This document shows positions 9,650 through 17,315 of a stretch of DNA of 64,000 nt, one piece after another. The notes beneath the pieces are model-generated. The model did no database searches. It was not told the origin of the DNA and saw only the letters and a program-made list of their open reading frames with translations. The DNA is from Miltoncostaea oceani. Lineage in GTDB: Bacteria > Actinomycetota > Thermoleophilia > Miltoncostaeales > Miltoncostaeaceae. The position numbers and the translations under genes are program-made. The stretch's first letter is position 1; the number at the start of each line of letters is the position of its first letter. The stretch is taken from the NCBI RefSeq assembly GCF_018141545.1, contig NZ_CP064356.1, positions 1,116,001 to 1,180,000 of the forward strand. Direction: 5' to 3'.

Positions 9650-11912
9650 CAGTGGCCGAGGTTCCCGAGGAGGTCGCCCATGCGCTCGCGCTCCGCGAGC
9701 AGGTCGCGCTTGAGGCGGTCGACGATGCCCTCGTAGAGGTCGTCGAGGTTCGGCGCCGCCGCCGCGCCGCCGCCGACCGCACCCGCCGCGGCGGCGACGA
9801 GGCCGCTCACCGACGGGGGTGCCGCCACCCCGAGCGCGGCCGCCGCGGCCTGCGCCGCGTCGGCGACCCCGCCGGCGGAGCCGAGGTCGGGCATCGACGG
9901 CATGCCGCCGGGGAGGCCCGCCATCCCCGGGAGGCCGGCGAGGGAGGGCAGCGCGGGGGCCGACGGGAGGTCGGGCATGTCCGCCAGGGACGGCGGCGAC
10001 GGCGCGGACGGCAGGTCGCCGAGGGCCGGGATCGCCGGCATGGCCGGCATCGCCGGGAGGGCGGGCGGGGTCGGCAGCGAGGGCAGCTTCGGCAGGGAGG
10101 GGGCCTTCGGCAGCTTCAGCCGCGCGATCTGACGGGTGGCCACGGCCGGGCCGGCGGCCCCGACGGGGCTCGCGGCGGCGGGGATTGCCGGGGGAGCGGG
10201 TCCCGCGCCCGGTGCCCCGGATGTCCTGGCGGGGGACGCCGGAGGGGCGGCGGCGATGTCCCGGGAGACGGTCCGGGGCCCGCCGACGGGGGGCCGGTCG
10301 ATCGGCCGCGGCGTGGAGGTCCAATTGGACCTCGACGCCGCCGAGTGGCCGGGACCCCTGTCACCAGGCGGTTCCGGGGCCGGCGACCGGGCGATCGACG
10401 GGGCGGCCGCGGCGGCGGGTCCGCCGTCGGCGGCGTGCATCTCGGCGGCCGGTGTGGACTCCGACGCGCCGGAGGCCGGCGCCTCCGGCGGAGGCGCCGG
10501 GGTCGTCCGCCGGCGGGACAGCACCCGGCCGAGCGCCCGCGGGCGGGGGGTGACGGCGGGAGCCGGTCCGCCCGTGGCCGCGGGCGGGGCGGGGGGCGTG
10601 GGGGAGGCGGCCGGAGGGGCGCCACCGGACGCCGGTGGGTCGGCGGGCGGCGGGACGTCCCCGCGGACGAACCGGCGCAGGAACCGCCCACCCTGCGACG
10701 GCCGCGGCGCCCCGGCATCCGCGCTGGCGACCGGCGTCACGGGGTCCTGGCCAATTGACCGCGTGGTCGCCGGCCAATCGGCCACGACCTCCGGCGGGGC
10801 GTCGCCCGGTCCCGCGACGGCGACCTCGACGGCGTCCGGGACGGGGCGGTGGGACCGGTGCAGGGCCGGGGCCGCGCCCGGCCGGGCCGGGTGGGCGGGG
10901 GCGGCGGGTGGCGGCGCGGGGGCGCGGTGCAGCCGCACCGGGGCGGGCCGGGGGGCGGACGACGGTGGCGACGGCGTGGCGCCGGTCGCCCGGGGCCCGG
11001 GAGCGGGGGCTGCGGCCGGCCGGCCCGCCGCGTGGCCGGCGGCGCCGCCGGCGACGGAGGCGTCGGAACGGCCTCGGCGACCGGGGTCCCGGGGTCACGG
11101 CCAATTGACCGCGACGTCGCCGGCCGATCGACCGGCGACGTCGGCGGGGCCTCGCCGGCGGCGTCCGGAGCCGGGGTGGCGGGGGCGGCGGACGGCGCGG
11201 GCGCCGCGACCGGGCCGGGGCGGTCGGCCTCCGGCGGGGGCGCCGCCGCCCGGGCCTCCGGCGCCCCGGCGGGGGCGCGGGAGATGCGGAAGGAGGGGAC
11301 CTCCTCGACCCGGCCCCGCGGCGGCGGGGACCCGGGGGCACGCGCCGGCCCCGGCGCCGGCGGTGCGGGGGCCTCCGAGCGGGCCAGGCGCCGGGGGGCG
11401 GCGGGCGGCGCCAGGTCGGGGGGCGCCGCCGCGGCTCCGCCCTCGGCCCCCGCGCGATCGGCCCCGTCGCCGCCACCGTCGTCACCGGACTGCGCGGCCC
11501 GCTCGTCGATCTGGCGCTTGATGCTCTCGACGCCCGCCCCGTGGGCGAACGGCACCGCCCCCTCGGGGACGCCGCCGTCACCGAACATCCACTCGTACGC
11601 GAAGTCGCTCAGCCCCGCGGGACGGTCCGGCGCCTCATCGACGGGGGCGACGGGTGCGACGGGGGCGGGCCTCCCCGCGACGCCGCGGGCGACGGGCGCA
11701 CGGGCGACGCCGGGGCGCGCCGGCGTCAGCCGCAGGGCGGTCGGCCGGGCGGCGGGCGTGCGGCGCTCCGCCACCATCCGCGCGAGCGGCAGGCCACCGA
11801 CCCCCCGCAGGGGCGTCATGCGCCGGGCGGCGACACCCGGCCCCAGCCGCGTCGCCGCGGGACGCCAGCCGCCGCCACCGCCACCGGCGGGGGAGGAGGG
11901 CACGGCGCTCAC
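9649..11912 (-). CDS. Long intrinsically disordered Pro/Ala-rich eCIS protein (frameshifted)
   Basis: Two overlapping open frames read as one protein of about 755 residues if a single -1 shift is placed near 11040-11060, in a GC-rich run; codons on both sides of the switch encode the same kind of Pro/Ala/Arg-rich sequence. The start is a GTG overlapping the DUF6760 stop by 4 bp; another GTG lies one codon earlier. Only the N-terminal segment around DFAYEWMFGDGGVPEGAVPFAHGAGVE (in parts) and the C-terminal charged helix YEGIVDRLKRDLLAERERMGDLL look folded. Between lie low-complexity repeats with three copies of an SIG-x-DP-x-TPVA type motif. Position between DUF6760 and a tube gene is that of an eCIS structural gene; tape-measure or scaffold roles are possible but unproven. 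Confidence 0.65.
10280..10332 (-). repeat. Palindromic repeat, copy 3 (inverted)
   Basis: Reverse complement of the CCAATTG-containing element seen twice further along in the same coding region. It shares CCAATTG, CGGCCGATCGACCGG and GTCGGCGGG blocks with copy 2, but lies in the opposite orientation. Confidence 0.6.
10741..10799 (+). repeat. Palindromic repeat, copy 1
   Basis: About 59 bp, roughly four fifths identical to copy 2 by eye, with the shared block GGCCAATTGACCGCG followed by GTCGCCGGCC. Within the minus-strand gene it encodes a TRSIGQDPVTPVA segment. Confidence 0.7.
11091..11149 (+). repeat. Palindromic repeat, copy 2
   Basis: Contains a perfect 11-bp inverted repeat, GACGTCGCCGG and CCGGCGACGTC, around a CGATCGA-containing centre, next to CCAATTGACCGCG. 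Encodes an SRSIGRDPGTPVA segment in the minus-strand gene. Confidence 0.7.
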
Positions 11913-12061
11913 CACGCCCCCCCGGCGGCGAGGCCCTCCGCCTCACCCAGGAAGCGCCGCCGGTCGCGGTGCTCCAGGTCGAGGATCGTGTCGAGCGGCC
12001 AGTGCAGGTGGTAGGCGAGGCGGGCCGTCTCCCCGAGCAGTCCGTCGGGGGACGGCCTCAT
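11909..12061 (-). CDS. DUF6760-like small eCIS protein
   Basis: A 50-residue protein whose ATG overlaps the preceding stop (ATGA) and whose stop overlaps the next start (GTGA). The core ETARLAYHLHWPLDTILDLEHRDRRRFLGE (read in two halves, residues about 11-40) is the recognisable feature of the short conserved protein that sits between tail assembly and second tube genes in many phage-like injection loci. Role unknown; its strict position suggests a chaperone or assembly adaptor. It is too short for most gene finders, but coupling on both sides and the conserved core support it. Confidence 0.8.
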   Translation of the reverse strand: MRPSPDGLLGETARLAYHLHWPLDTILDLEHRDRRRFLGEAEGLAAGGAW

Positions 12062-12435
12062 GGTTCCCCCAGGCGGCCGTCCTGGATCTCGGTCAGATCG
12101 ACCTCGAAATGGTGCCCGCAGTCGGGGCAGGCGATCGTCCCGACCGCCTCACCGTCGGTGTTCAACCGTTCGTAGAGCTTCTGGAGGTGGTCGAAGTCGG
12201 CCGCGTAGAGGCCCTCCACCAGCTCCGGCGTGATCTCCGTGACCGACCCGATCCGGGTGATCACGCGTGCCAGGAGCAGCACCCCGAGGTACGCCTCGTT
12301 CTCGCGCACGGCGGGGTCGCGCAACGGCTCGATCTCGTCGCGCGCGGTCGCGAGGCGCATCAGTCCCTCGCGGTGCGTCCCCCCCGAGGCGTCCACGTAG
12401 CCCCGGGGGAGGGTGAAGGCGATCTCCGTCCTCAT
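12058..12435 (-). CDS. Zinc-binding tail assembly protein
   Basis: 125 residues starting at ATG. The N-terminus (EIAFTLPRGYVDASGGTHREGLMRLATA, in parts) and the segment AYLGVLLLARVITRIG resemble the conserved tail-assembly protein located after the tube gene in eCIS loci. The C-terminus holds a CPDCGH motif (about residues 103-108), likely half of a zinc site. It is probably a chaperone for tube or sheath polymerisation, by analogy with tail assembly proteins of contractile phages. Coupled to DUF6760 by a 4-bp overlap; 18 bp after the tube gene. Confidence 0.8.
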   Translation of the reverse strand: MRTEIAFTLPRGYVDASGGTHREGLMRLATARDEIEPLRDPAVRENEAYLGVLLLARVITRIGSVTEITPELVEGLYAADFDHLQKLYERLNTDGEAVGTIACPDCGHHFEVDLTEIQDGRLGEP

Positions 12436-12453
12436 GGTCGGCCGGTCACCCGG

Positions 12454-12894
12454 CTACTCGCGGTCCAGGCCCTCGTGGCAGATCTGGATCTCCTCGACCG
12501 CCACGTCGGCGCTCTTGGGGTCCAGGCTCGCGCCGGTGTACTTCGTCGGCCAGCCCTGGAGGAACTTCCACCGGGCGATCGGCGTCCCGTTGTAGTCGAG
12601 CAGCTCGATGAAGCCGTCGACGCGGGCCGAGTCGGGGCCCTCGTCGAGGACCTGCTTGCGCCACGTCCACAGGTCGGCGCTCTCGTCGACGCCGCGCTTC
12701 AGGGTGATGTTCGACCACTTCAACGGGCCCGGGACCTTCCGGACGATCGGGTTGCCGTTCGTGTCGACCGACGTGTGCTCGATGACCGTGGTCTCCGAGT
12801 CGAGGCCGGTGCACTCGCGGAAGCTGCCGATCCCCTCCTTGCCGCCGATGTCGAGGCGGAATCGTGATGCGGGACGCGGTTCCTTCGCAGGCAT
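12454..12894 (-). CDS. Contractile-tail tube protein 1 (Afp1-type, main tube)
   Basis: 146 residues of the TIGR02241 tube family, paralogous to the second tube protein of the operon. Signatures are RFRLDIGGKEGIGSFRECTGL (about 11-31, read in two parts), KVPGPLKWSNITLKRGVDES, and the end VAVEEIQICHEGLD. The ATG has an AAGGAG ribosome site 9-10 bp upstream. Being next to the sheath gene it is likely the main inner-tube subunit. Both tube proteins share the (K/R)WSNITLKRG or FPNLVLKRG block, which marks the family. Confidence 0.93.
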   Translation of the reverse strand: MPAKEPRPASRFRLDIGGKEGIGSFRECTGLDSETTVIEHTSVDTNGNPIVRKVPGPLKWSNITLKRGVDESADLWTWRKQVLDEGPDSARVDGFIELLDYNGTPIARWKFLQGWPTKYTGASLDPKSADVAVEEIQICHEGLDRE

Positions 12895-12923
12895 TCGGTG
12901 TCTCCCTTCCTCTCAGGCGGGTG

Positions 12924-14510
12924 TTACGCGGAGACCTCGGCGGCGCCCGCGGTGAACTGGCTGATCCTGAAGACCACGAACTCGGCCGGCTTCACCGGCG
13001 CGATCCCGATCTCGATGACGACCTGGCCGGCCTCCACCGCCTCCGGCGGGTTCGTCTCGGCGTCGCACTTCACGTAGAACGCCTGCTCCGGCGTCGCCCC
13101 GAACAGGGCGCCGTCGCGCCACACGCGCGTCAGGAAGTTGGCGCTCGAGATCCGCAGGCGGGTCCACAGCCGGTGGTCGTTCGGCTCGAAGACGGCCCAC
13201 TGGGTGCCCTCGATGATCGACTCGCTGACGTAGTTGAACAGCCGCCGCACGTTGACGTAGCGCCACTCCGGGTCGCTCGACAGCGTCCGCGCCCCCCAGA
13301 TGCGGATGCCGCGGCCCGAGAACGCGCGGATGCAGTTCACGCCGTTCGTGTTCAGGCCGCCCTGCTCCTCGTGGGTCACCTGGAACGCCAGGCCGTTCGC
13401 GCCGAGCACCACCTCGTTCGCGGGCGCCTTGTGCACCCCGCGGGTGCCGTCGGTGCGCGCCCACACGCCCGCCACGTGACCGCTCGGCGGGACCAGGATC
13501 GGCTGGTTGGTGAGGGGGTCCATCACCTCGATCCACGGGTAGTAGAGCGTCGCGAACTTCGAGTCGTAGCCCGCGGTGTCCATCCGCCACTCGAGGATGT
13601 CCTGGGGCAGCATGTCCGCGGGCCCGTCGAGGATCGCCATGCGGTCGCCGGCGTTCTCGCAGTGGGCGATGATCTTCCCCTGCAGGTCGCGCACCTGGAC
13701 GTCCTCGGAGAGCGTCTGCAGGTCCGGCACCACCACCATCGTCACCTCGTCGATGGCGGCGATGCTGCCGAGGCCCTGGCGGCGGGCGACGTCGCCCTCG
13801 AAGTCCGAGCCCGACAGGTCCGTCGGCGCGACGGCGGCGGAGACGAGGGAGTAGGAGCCGGTCGCGGGGGCGCGCTGCCCCTCCGGCAGCGACGCGCCGG
13901 TCTCTTCGATGCGGATCAGCTTCGACGCGGCGTTGACCTTCGTGGCGAGGTTCGTGCGGCCGCGCTTCAGCGTCAGCCCCTCGTGCTCCTCGCGCTCCCC
14001 GCCGGCCGTGACGATCAGGCGCCAGCTCGGCTCGGGCTCCTTGCCCCCGGCGTCGCCCTCGCCCTCGCCCTCCGGCGGCGGCGGAGGGGGCTCCTCGCTC
14101 AACTCGATCGCGACGTCGCCGTCGACACCCGGCAGCGCCACCGCGCGCCAGGCGTCCACGGTGGGGTTCGCGGCGGCGGGGAGCGCCGCCTGCGCGGGGG
14201 GCGGCCCCGACCCGTTCGACGACTCTCCGCCGACGCGGACGACCCAGCACAGGCCACCGCCGTTCTGGAAGAACCCGTAGACGGAGTGCGCCAGGTAGGC
14301 GCCCGACATGAACGGGCCGGCGTCGGGGTTCGACGGGTCGCCGAAGATCTTCGCGAACTGGGTCCAGTTCGAGATCCGCATCGGGGTGTTGAGGGGTCCA
14401 CCGGGGGCGAGACCCACGAAGGCGGCGACCGAGGTCCCCACCCCCTCGATCGGCTTCGACTGCGCCGGGATCTCCTCCACGTACACCCCGGGCGTCAGGT
14501 AGGTCGGCAT
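12924..14510 (-). CDS. Contractile sheath protein (Afp2-4-type)
   Basis: 528 residues, a normal sheath length. The N-terminus shows the diagnostic TPGVYVEEIPAQSKPIEGV and TSVAAFVGLAPGGPLNTP; the C-terminal third has RGIRIWGARTLSSDPEWRYVNVRRL (read in parts), RVWRDGALFGATPEQAFYVKCD and the terminal IGIAPVKPAEFVVFRISQF strand that handshakes between subunits in known sheaths. A variable Pro/Glu-rich insertion (about residues 125-155) would lie on the particle surface. It is the only sheath gene, so the particle has a homopolymeric sheath. It begins one base after the pseudo-receiver stop, with GGGAGAG upstream of the ATG. Confidence 0.95.
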   Translation of the reverse strand: MPTYLTPGVYVEEIPAQSKPIEGVGTSVAAFVGLAPGGPLNTPMRISNWTQFAKIFGDPSNPDAGPFMSGAYLAHSVYGFFQNGGGLCWVVRVGGESSNGSGPPPAQAALPAAANPTVDAWRAVALPGVDGDVAIELSEEPPPPPPEGEGEGDAGGKEPEPSWRLIVTAGGEREEHEGLTLKRGRTNLATKVNAASKLIRIEETGASLPEGQRAPATGSYSLVSAAVAPTDLSGSDFEGDVARRQGLGSIAAIDEVTMVVVPDLQTLSEDVQVRDLQGKIIAHCENAGDRMAILDGPADMLPQDILEWRMDTAGYDSKFATLYYPWIEVMDPLTNQPILVPPSGHVAGVWARTDGTRGVHKAPANEVVLGANGLAFQVTHEEQGGLNTNGVNCIRAFSGRGIRIWGARTLSSDPEWRYVNVRRLFNYVSESIIEGTQWAVFEPNDHRLWTRLRISSANFLTRVWRDGALFGATPEQAFYVKCDAETNPPEAVEAGQVVIEIGIAPVKPAEFVVFRISQFTAGAAEVSA

Positions 14511-14511
14511 G

Positions 14512-14889
14512 TCACTCTCCCTCTCGGCGTCGTTGGTCGTACTCGAGTTCGCTCAGCAGGGCTCCGGCCGTCCCGGCGGACACCCGGCGCGGGATGGTGC
14601 GACCCGCGTCGTAGACGTGCATCTCGGACTCGTCCCGAGCCCAGAGGATCAGCTTCGCGCCGGGCGCCGCGGCCTGTGCCCTGCCCACGTCGTCGAAGGC
14701 GCGGGCGTCGAGCGGCAACACGATCGCGTCGGGCTCCCAGCGGGCCGCCGCCTGTGCGAGCTCCGCCGAGCCGGCCTCCTCGCTCACCTCGACGCCCCGC
14801 TCGGCGAGCAGGCGCGTCATGCCGAGGCGCAGCATCGGCGCGAGGTTCCCGAGCAGGACGCGCGGTGGTCGTGGCGGTACGGCGCACAC
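14512..14889 (-). CDS. Pseudo-receiver (response-regulator-like) protein of the eCIS operon
   Basis: 125 residues resembling a lone receiver domain: PRVLLGNLAPMLRLGMTRLLAERGVEV reads like the start of NarL-type receivers (in parts), followed by WEPDAIVLPLDAR and KLILWA. The acidic pair after the first strand is replaced by GN, and the phosphoacceptor position (the D of the usual VLLD) is Pro, so phosphorylation is unlikely. No DNA-binding domain follows. The GTG start has a good AGGAGG site (about 8 bp upstream). Placement immediately before the sheath gene, with a one-base gap, suggests it acts on particle assembly or timing rather than transcription. Function unknown. Confidence 0.7.
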   Translation of the reverse strand: MCAVPPRPPRVLLGNLAPMLRLGMTRLLAERGVEVSEEAGSAELAQAAARWEPDAIVLPLDARAFDDVGRAQAAAPGAKLILWARDESEMHVYDAGRTIPRRVSAGTAGALLSELEYDQRRREGE

Positions 14890-14944
14890 GGCCGATCCTC
14901 CTGCCGTGCGGGTCCCCCGGGCACGTTCCGCCCGGGCAGCCTTG

Positions 14945-14964
14945 CGGGCAACACGCGTTGCCCG
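14945..14964. terminator. Inverted repeat between Pvc16-like gene and pseudo-receiver
   Basis: Perfect 8-bp arms (CGGGCAAC/GTTGCCCG) with a 4-base loop in the 93-bp gap. There is no T-run, so it could be an attenuator, processing site or operator rather than a full terminator. Confidence 0.4.
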
Positions 14965-14982
14965 AACGGCCCGGACGCCGCC

Positions 14983-15873
14983 TCACCCCGCCTTCCGCGA
15001 CCGCTTCGGCGCGGCCACCGTGATCTCGATCTCCGGGCCGGGGACCGTCGCCGGCGCCTCGCCCTCGCGGCCGTCGGGCGCACGGGCGCGCAGCGCGTGC
15101 GCGCCGGTGCGGACCCGCCCGAACACGAAGCGGCCGTCCTCGTCGGCGGTCACCCACCCGGCCCCGTCAGCCATCACCACCCACGCGTCGGCGACGGGCG
15201 CGCCGTCGCCGTCCCGCACCCGGCCGCGGACCCGGTGGAGGTCCTCCACGCTCGCCCGCCCGCCGTCGAGGTTGCGCATCCGGAGGGTCTGGGTGAGCAC
15301 CTCCGGCCCCCGCTCCACCGTCGCGCCGGAGTCGCAGGACAGGACGACGCCGTAGTCGAGGGACGCCTTGTAGGAGCCGCCGACCGACGACCAGAACTCG
15401 GGGCTCCCCGACTGGCGCGGCTCCGCGATGCGCGTGCGCAGGGGGAACGGCTGCGCCACCTCGTCCCCGAGCCCCCCCGCCAGCAGGTCCGCGGGCAGGG
15501 TGTCGTAGGCGTAGAGGATCGCGAGGACCTGCGACAGCAGGCGGTGCTCGTCCTCGACCTCCCGGGTCCACGCCGTGACGGCGTACGACGCGGTGAGGCG
15601 CAGCGGCGGCCGCGACTCCACGGTGCGCCCCCCGTCGGTGCGCACCTGCCAGTCGGCGGGCCGGTGGTCCTCCGCCTGGCGGACGTCGTAGAGGAACAGG
15701 TTCACCGTCGGCGCGGAGAGCTGCGACGACCAGTCCTTGCCGGGGGCGTCGAATGCGATCTCGACGCCGTCGAATCCGCGCCCCGTGAACTCGCGCCGCA
15801 GCAGCCGCCGCACCGTCTCGTCGAGGTCGGCGAGCATGGTGTTGAGGGGGACCCGGATCGATGTCGTGCCCAC
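14983..15873 (-). CDS. Pvc16/Afp16-like (DUF4255) terminator protein with carboxypeptidase-regulatory-like tail
   Basis: 296 residues. The first about 190 match the DUF4255/Pvc16 N-terminal family: VPLNTMLADLDETVRRLLRREF, WSSQLSAPTVNLFLYDVRQ and DEHRLLSQVLAILYAYDTLP are the recognisable blocks. Such proteins cap and terminate tube and sheath in AFP/PVC. A beta-sandwich tail follows (about 200-285, VRGRVRDGDGAPVADAWVVM and GRFVFGRVRTGAHALRARA) resembling carboxypeptidase regulatory domains. The GTG start was chosen over upstream in-frame codons because GGAAGGA lies 7 bp before it. It is the first gene of the minus-strand operon. Confidence 0.85.
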   Translation of the reverse strand: MGTTSIRVPLNTMLADLDETVRRLLRREFTGRGFDGVEIAFDAPGKDWSSQLSAPTVNLFLYDVRQAEDHRPADWQVRTDGGRTVESRPPLRLTASYAVTAWTREVEDEHRLLSQVLAILYAYDTLPADLLAGGLGDEVAQPFPLRTRIAEPRQSGSPEFWSSVGGSYKASLDYGVVLSCDSGATVERGPEVLTQTLRMRNLDGGRASVEDLHRVRGRVRDGDGAPVADAWVVMADGAGWVTADEDGRFVFGRVRTGAHALRARAPDGREGEAPATVPGPEIEITVAAPKRSRKAG

Positions 15874-16103
15874 CGGCGTTCCTTCCGGAGCGGAGCGAGT
15901 GCCCTGATGACACCACGCGGCCCCCGGGGGATGCGCGCGGGCGTGGGTGTCCGAACGGGCAGACAAACGGGCACGGACGCCCCGCCGACGGCCACCCGAG
16001 GTCCGGGCACGGTCGGTGCATCGGCGCCGGCCACGACGGCGCGCTCCTTGCGCGCGCGCGGCGGGCGCCCGCATGATCACCGTGCAACCACCGGAGGTCA
16101 CCA
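15874..16103. promoter_or_regulatory. Divergent intergenic region of the eCIS locus
   Basis: 230 bp separating the structural operon from the cargo-candidate gene; it must hold both promoters. A GGAGGT ribosome site precedes the plus-strand ATG and GGAAGGA precedes the minus-strand GTG. No clear TAnnnT box with a good -35 can be assigned. Confidence 0.5.
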
Positions 16104-17297
16104 ATGTCGGGGCGCGAGCACGCGGATCTGCCCGGGGCCGAGGCACCCGAGGTCGACGTCCACCGGGGCGGCGAGGTCGACGAGGGGACCCTCGCCCTCG
16201 CGAGCGCGGTGGGGAACCGGGCGTTCTCCCGGGCGGTCGGCGGGGCCGGCACGGCGATGATCAGCCGCGACCTGATGGACGACGCGATGGACATCGCCCT
16301 CGGCGTCGCCGCCGGGCCGTTCGCGCCGTTGATGAAGCCGACGGTGAAGGCCCTCGCCGACCAGTACCGCGGGAGGCCGCCGGGCGCGCACAAGGGGACG
16401 ACCGGCATCACCGACGTCCGCGGCATCTGGGCCGCGATCGTGACCGACACCGTCACCGGCACCGAGGTCGCCCGCCAGGTCGCCTCCGAGGCGCCCTTCA
16501 CCCAGCTCAAGCAGGAGCTCAGCGCCAGCGTCGCCCCCGGGACGTACACGGTCACGGTGAAGCTCAACCTCGGGACGCCGAGCGGGACGCAGTCGGCGAA
16601 CGAGGTGTCGTGGCGGATCCGCGTCCTGCCCGACGGCAAGACGGTCGTGGAGGCCGACGCCCTGCAGACGATCTCCCCGAGCGTCGGCAACGACGTGATG
16701 CTCACGGGGCTGAACCCCGCCACGAACGTCGCGGCCGAGCGGTCCGGGTTCCTGATCAACCCGCAGCTCACGGGGCCGAGCGGATCGAGCTCGGTGACCG
16801 TCGGCGGCGAGGTGTCCGCGGAGCCGGGCGGCGTCGGGCTCGGCGGGTCCGGCAGCGGGACCGTCGGGGTCAACACGCCGAACGTGACGTTCCAGCGCGG
16901 GCTGCGGCTCAACCTCGAGACGAAGGCCGCCCAGGCGACCAAGCACGTCGCCCACTTCAAGATCGCCAAGTCGGAGCTCATCGAGGGGGAGCTCGAGAAG
17001 CTGCGGGCCTGGTACAAGGGCCTCGACGACGGGCTCCGCAAGCAGATCGAGGACGGCGTCGTCGACGTCTTCATCACCGGGTACGCGAGCACCACCGGCA
17101 AGCTGAAGAGCAACCAGCAGCTCGCGAAGGACCGCGCCACCGAGACCTCGAAGTTCGTGGCCCAGTTCGCGACGTCGAAGGCGAAGATCGTCGAGGCCGC
17201 CGAGGGCGAGCTCGCCCAGCGCGAGCAGAAGGGCGAGGACAACACCGAGCGCGAGGAGTTCCGCCGCTCCGACGTCGCCGTCGGCAAGCGGTTCTAG
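16104..17297 (+). CDS. eCIS cargo candidate with OmpA-like C-terminus
   Basis: 397 residues, not a known family as a whole. Residues about 29-42 contain ALASAVGNRAFSRAV, nearly the same as the N-terminal motif of the DUF4157 protein of this locus (RLASSVGNRAFTALA) and like the SVGN-type motif common in eCIS-associated proteins. A Gly/Ala-rich helix follows (about 50-85), then beta-rich sequence. The C-terminus has an OmpA/MotB-like stretch (DVFITGYASTTGKLKSNQQL, then KDRATETSKFV, about 315-350). No signal peptide is seen. It is divergent from the structural operon, and the ATG has GGAGGT 6 bp upstream. Cargo or particle-associated roles are inference. Confidence 0.65.
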   Translation: MSGREHADLPGAEAPEVDVHRGGEVDEGTLALASAVGNRAFSRAVGGAGTAMISRDLMDDAMDIALGVAAGPFAPLMKPTVKALADQYRGRPPGAHKGTTGITDVRGIWAAIVTDTVTGTEVARQVASEAPFTQLKQELSASVAPGTYTVTVKLNLGTPSGTQSANEVSWRIRVLPDGKTVVEADALQTISPSVGNDVMLTGLNPATNVAAERSGFLINPQLTGPSGSSSVTVGGEVSAEPGGVGLGGSGSGTVGVNTPNVTFQRGLRLNLETKAAQATKHVAHFKIAKSELIEGELEKLRAWYKGLDDGLRKQIEDGVVDVFITGYASTTGKLKSNQQLAKDRATETSKFVAQFATSKAKIVEAAEGELAQREQKGEDNTEREEFRRSDVAVGKRF

Positions 17298-17315
17298 CGG
17301 GGCGCGCCGCCGCGG

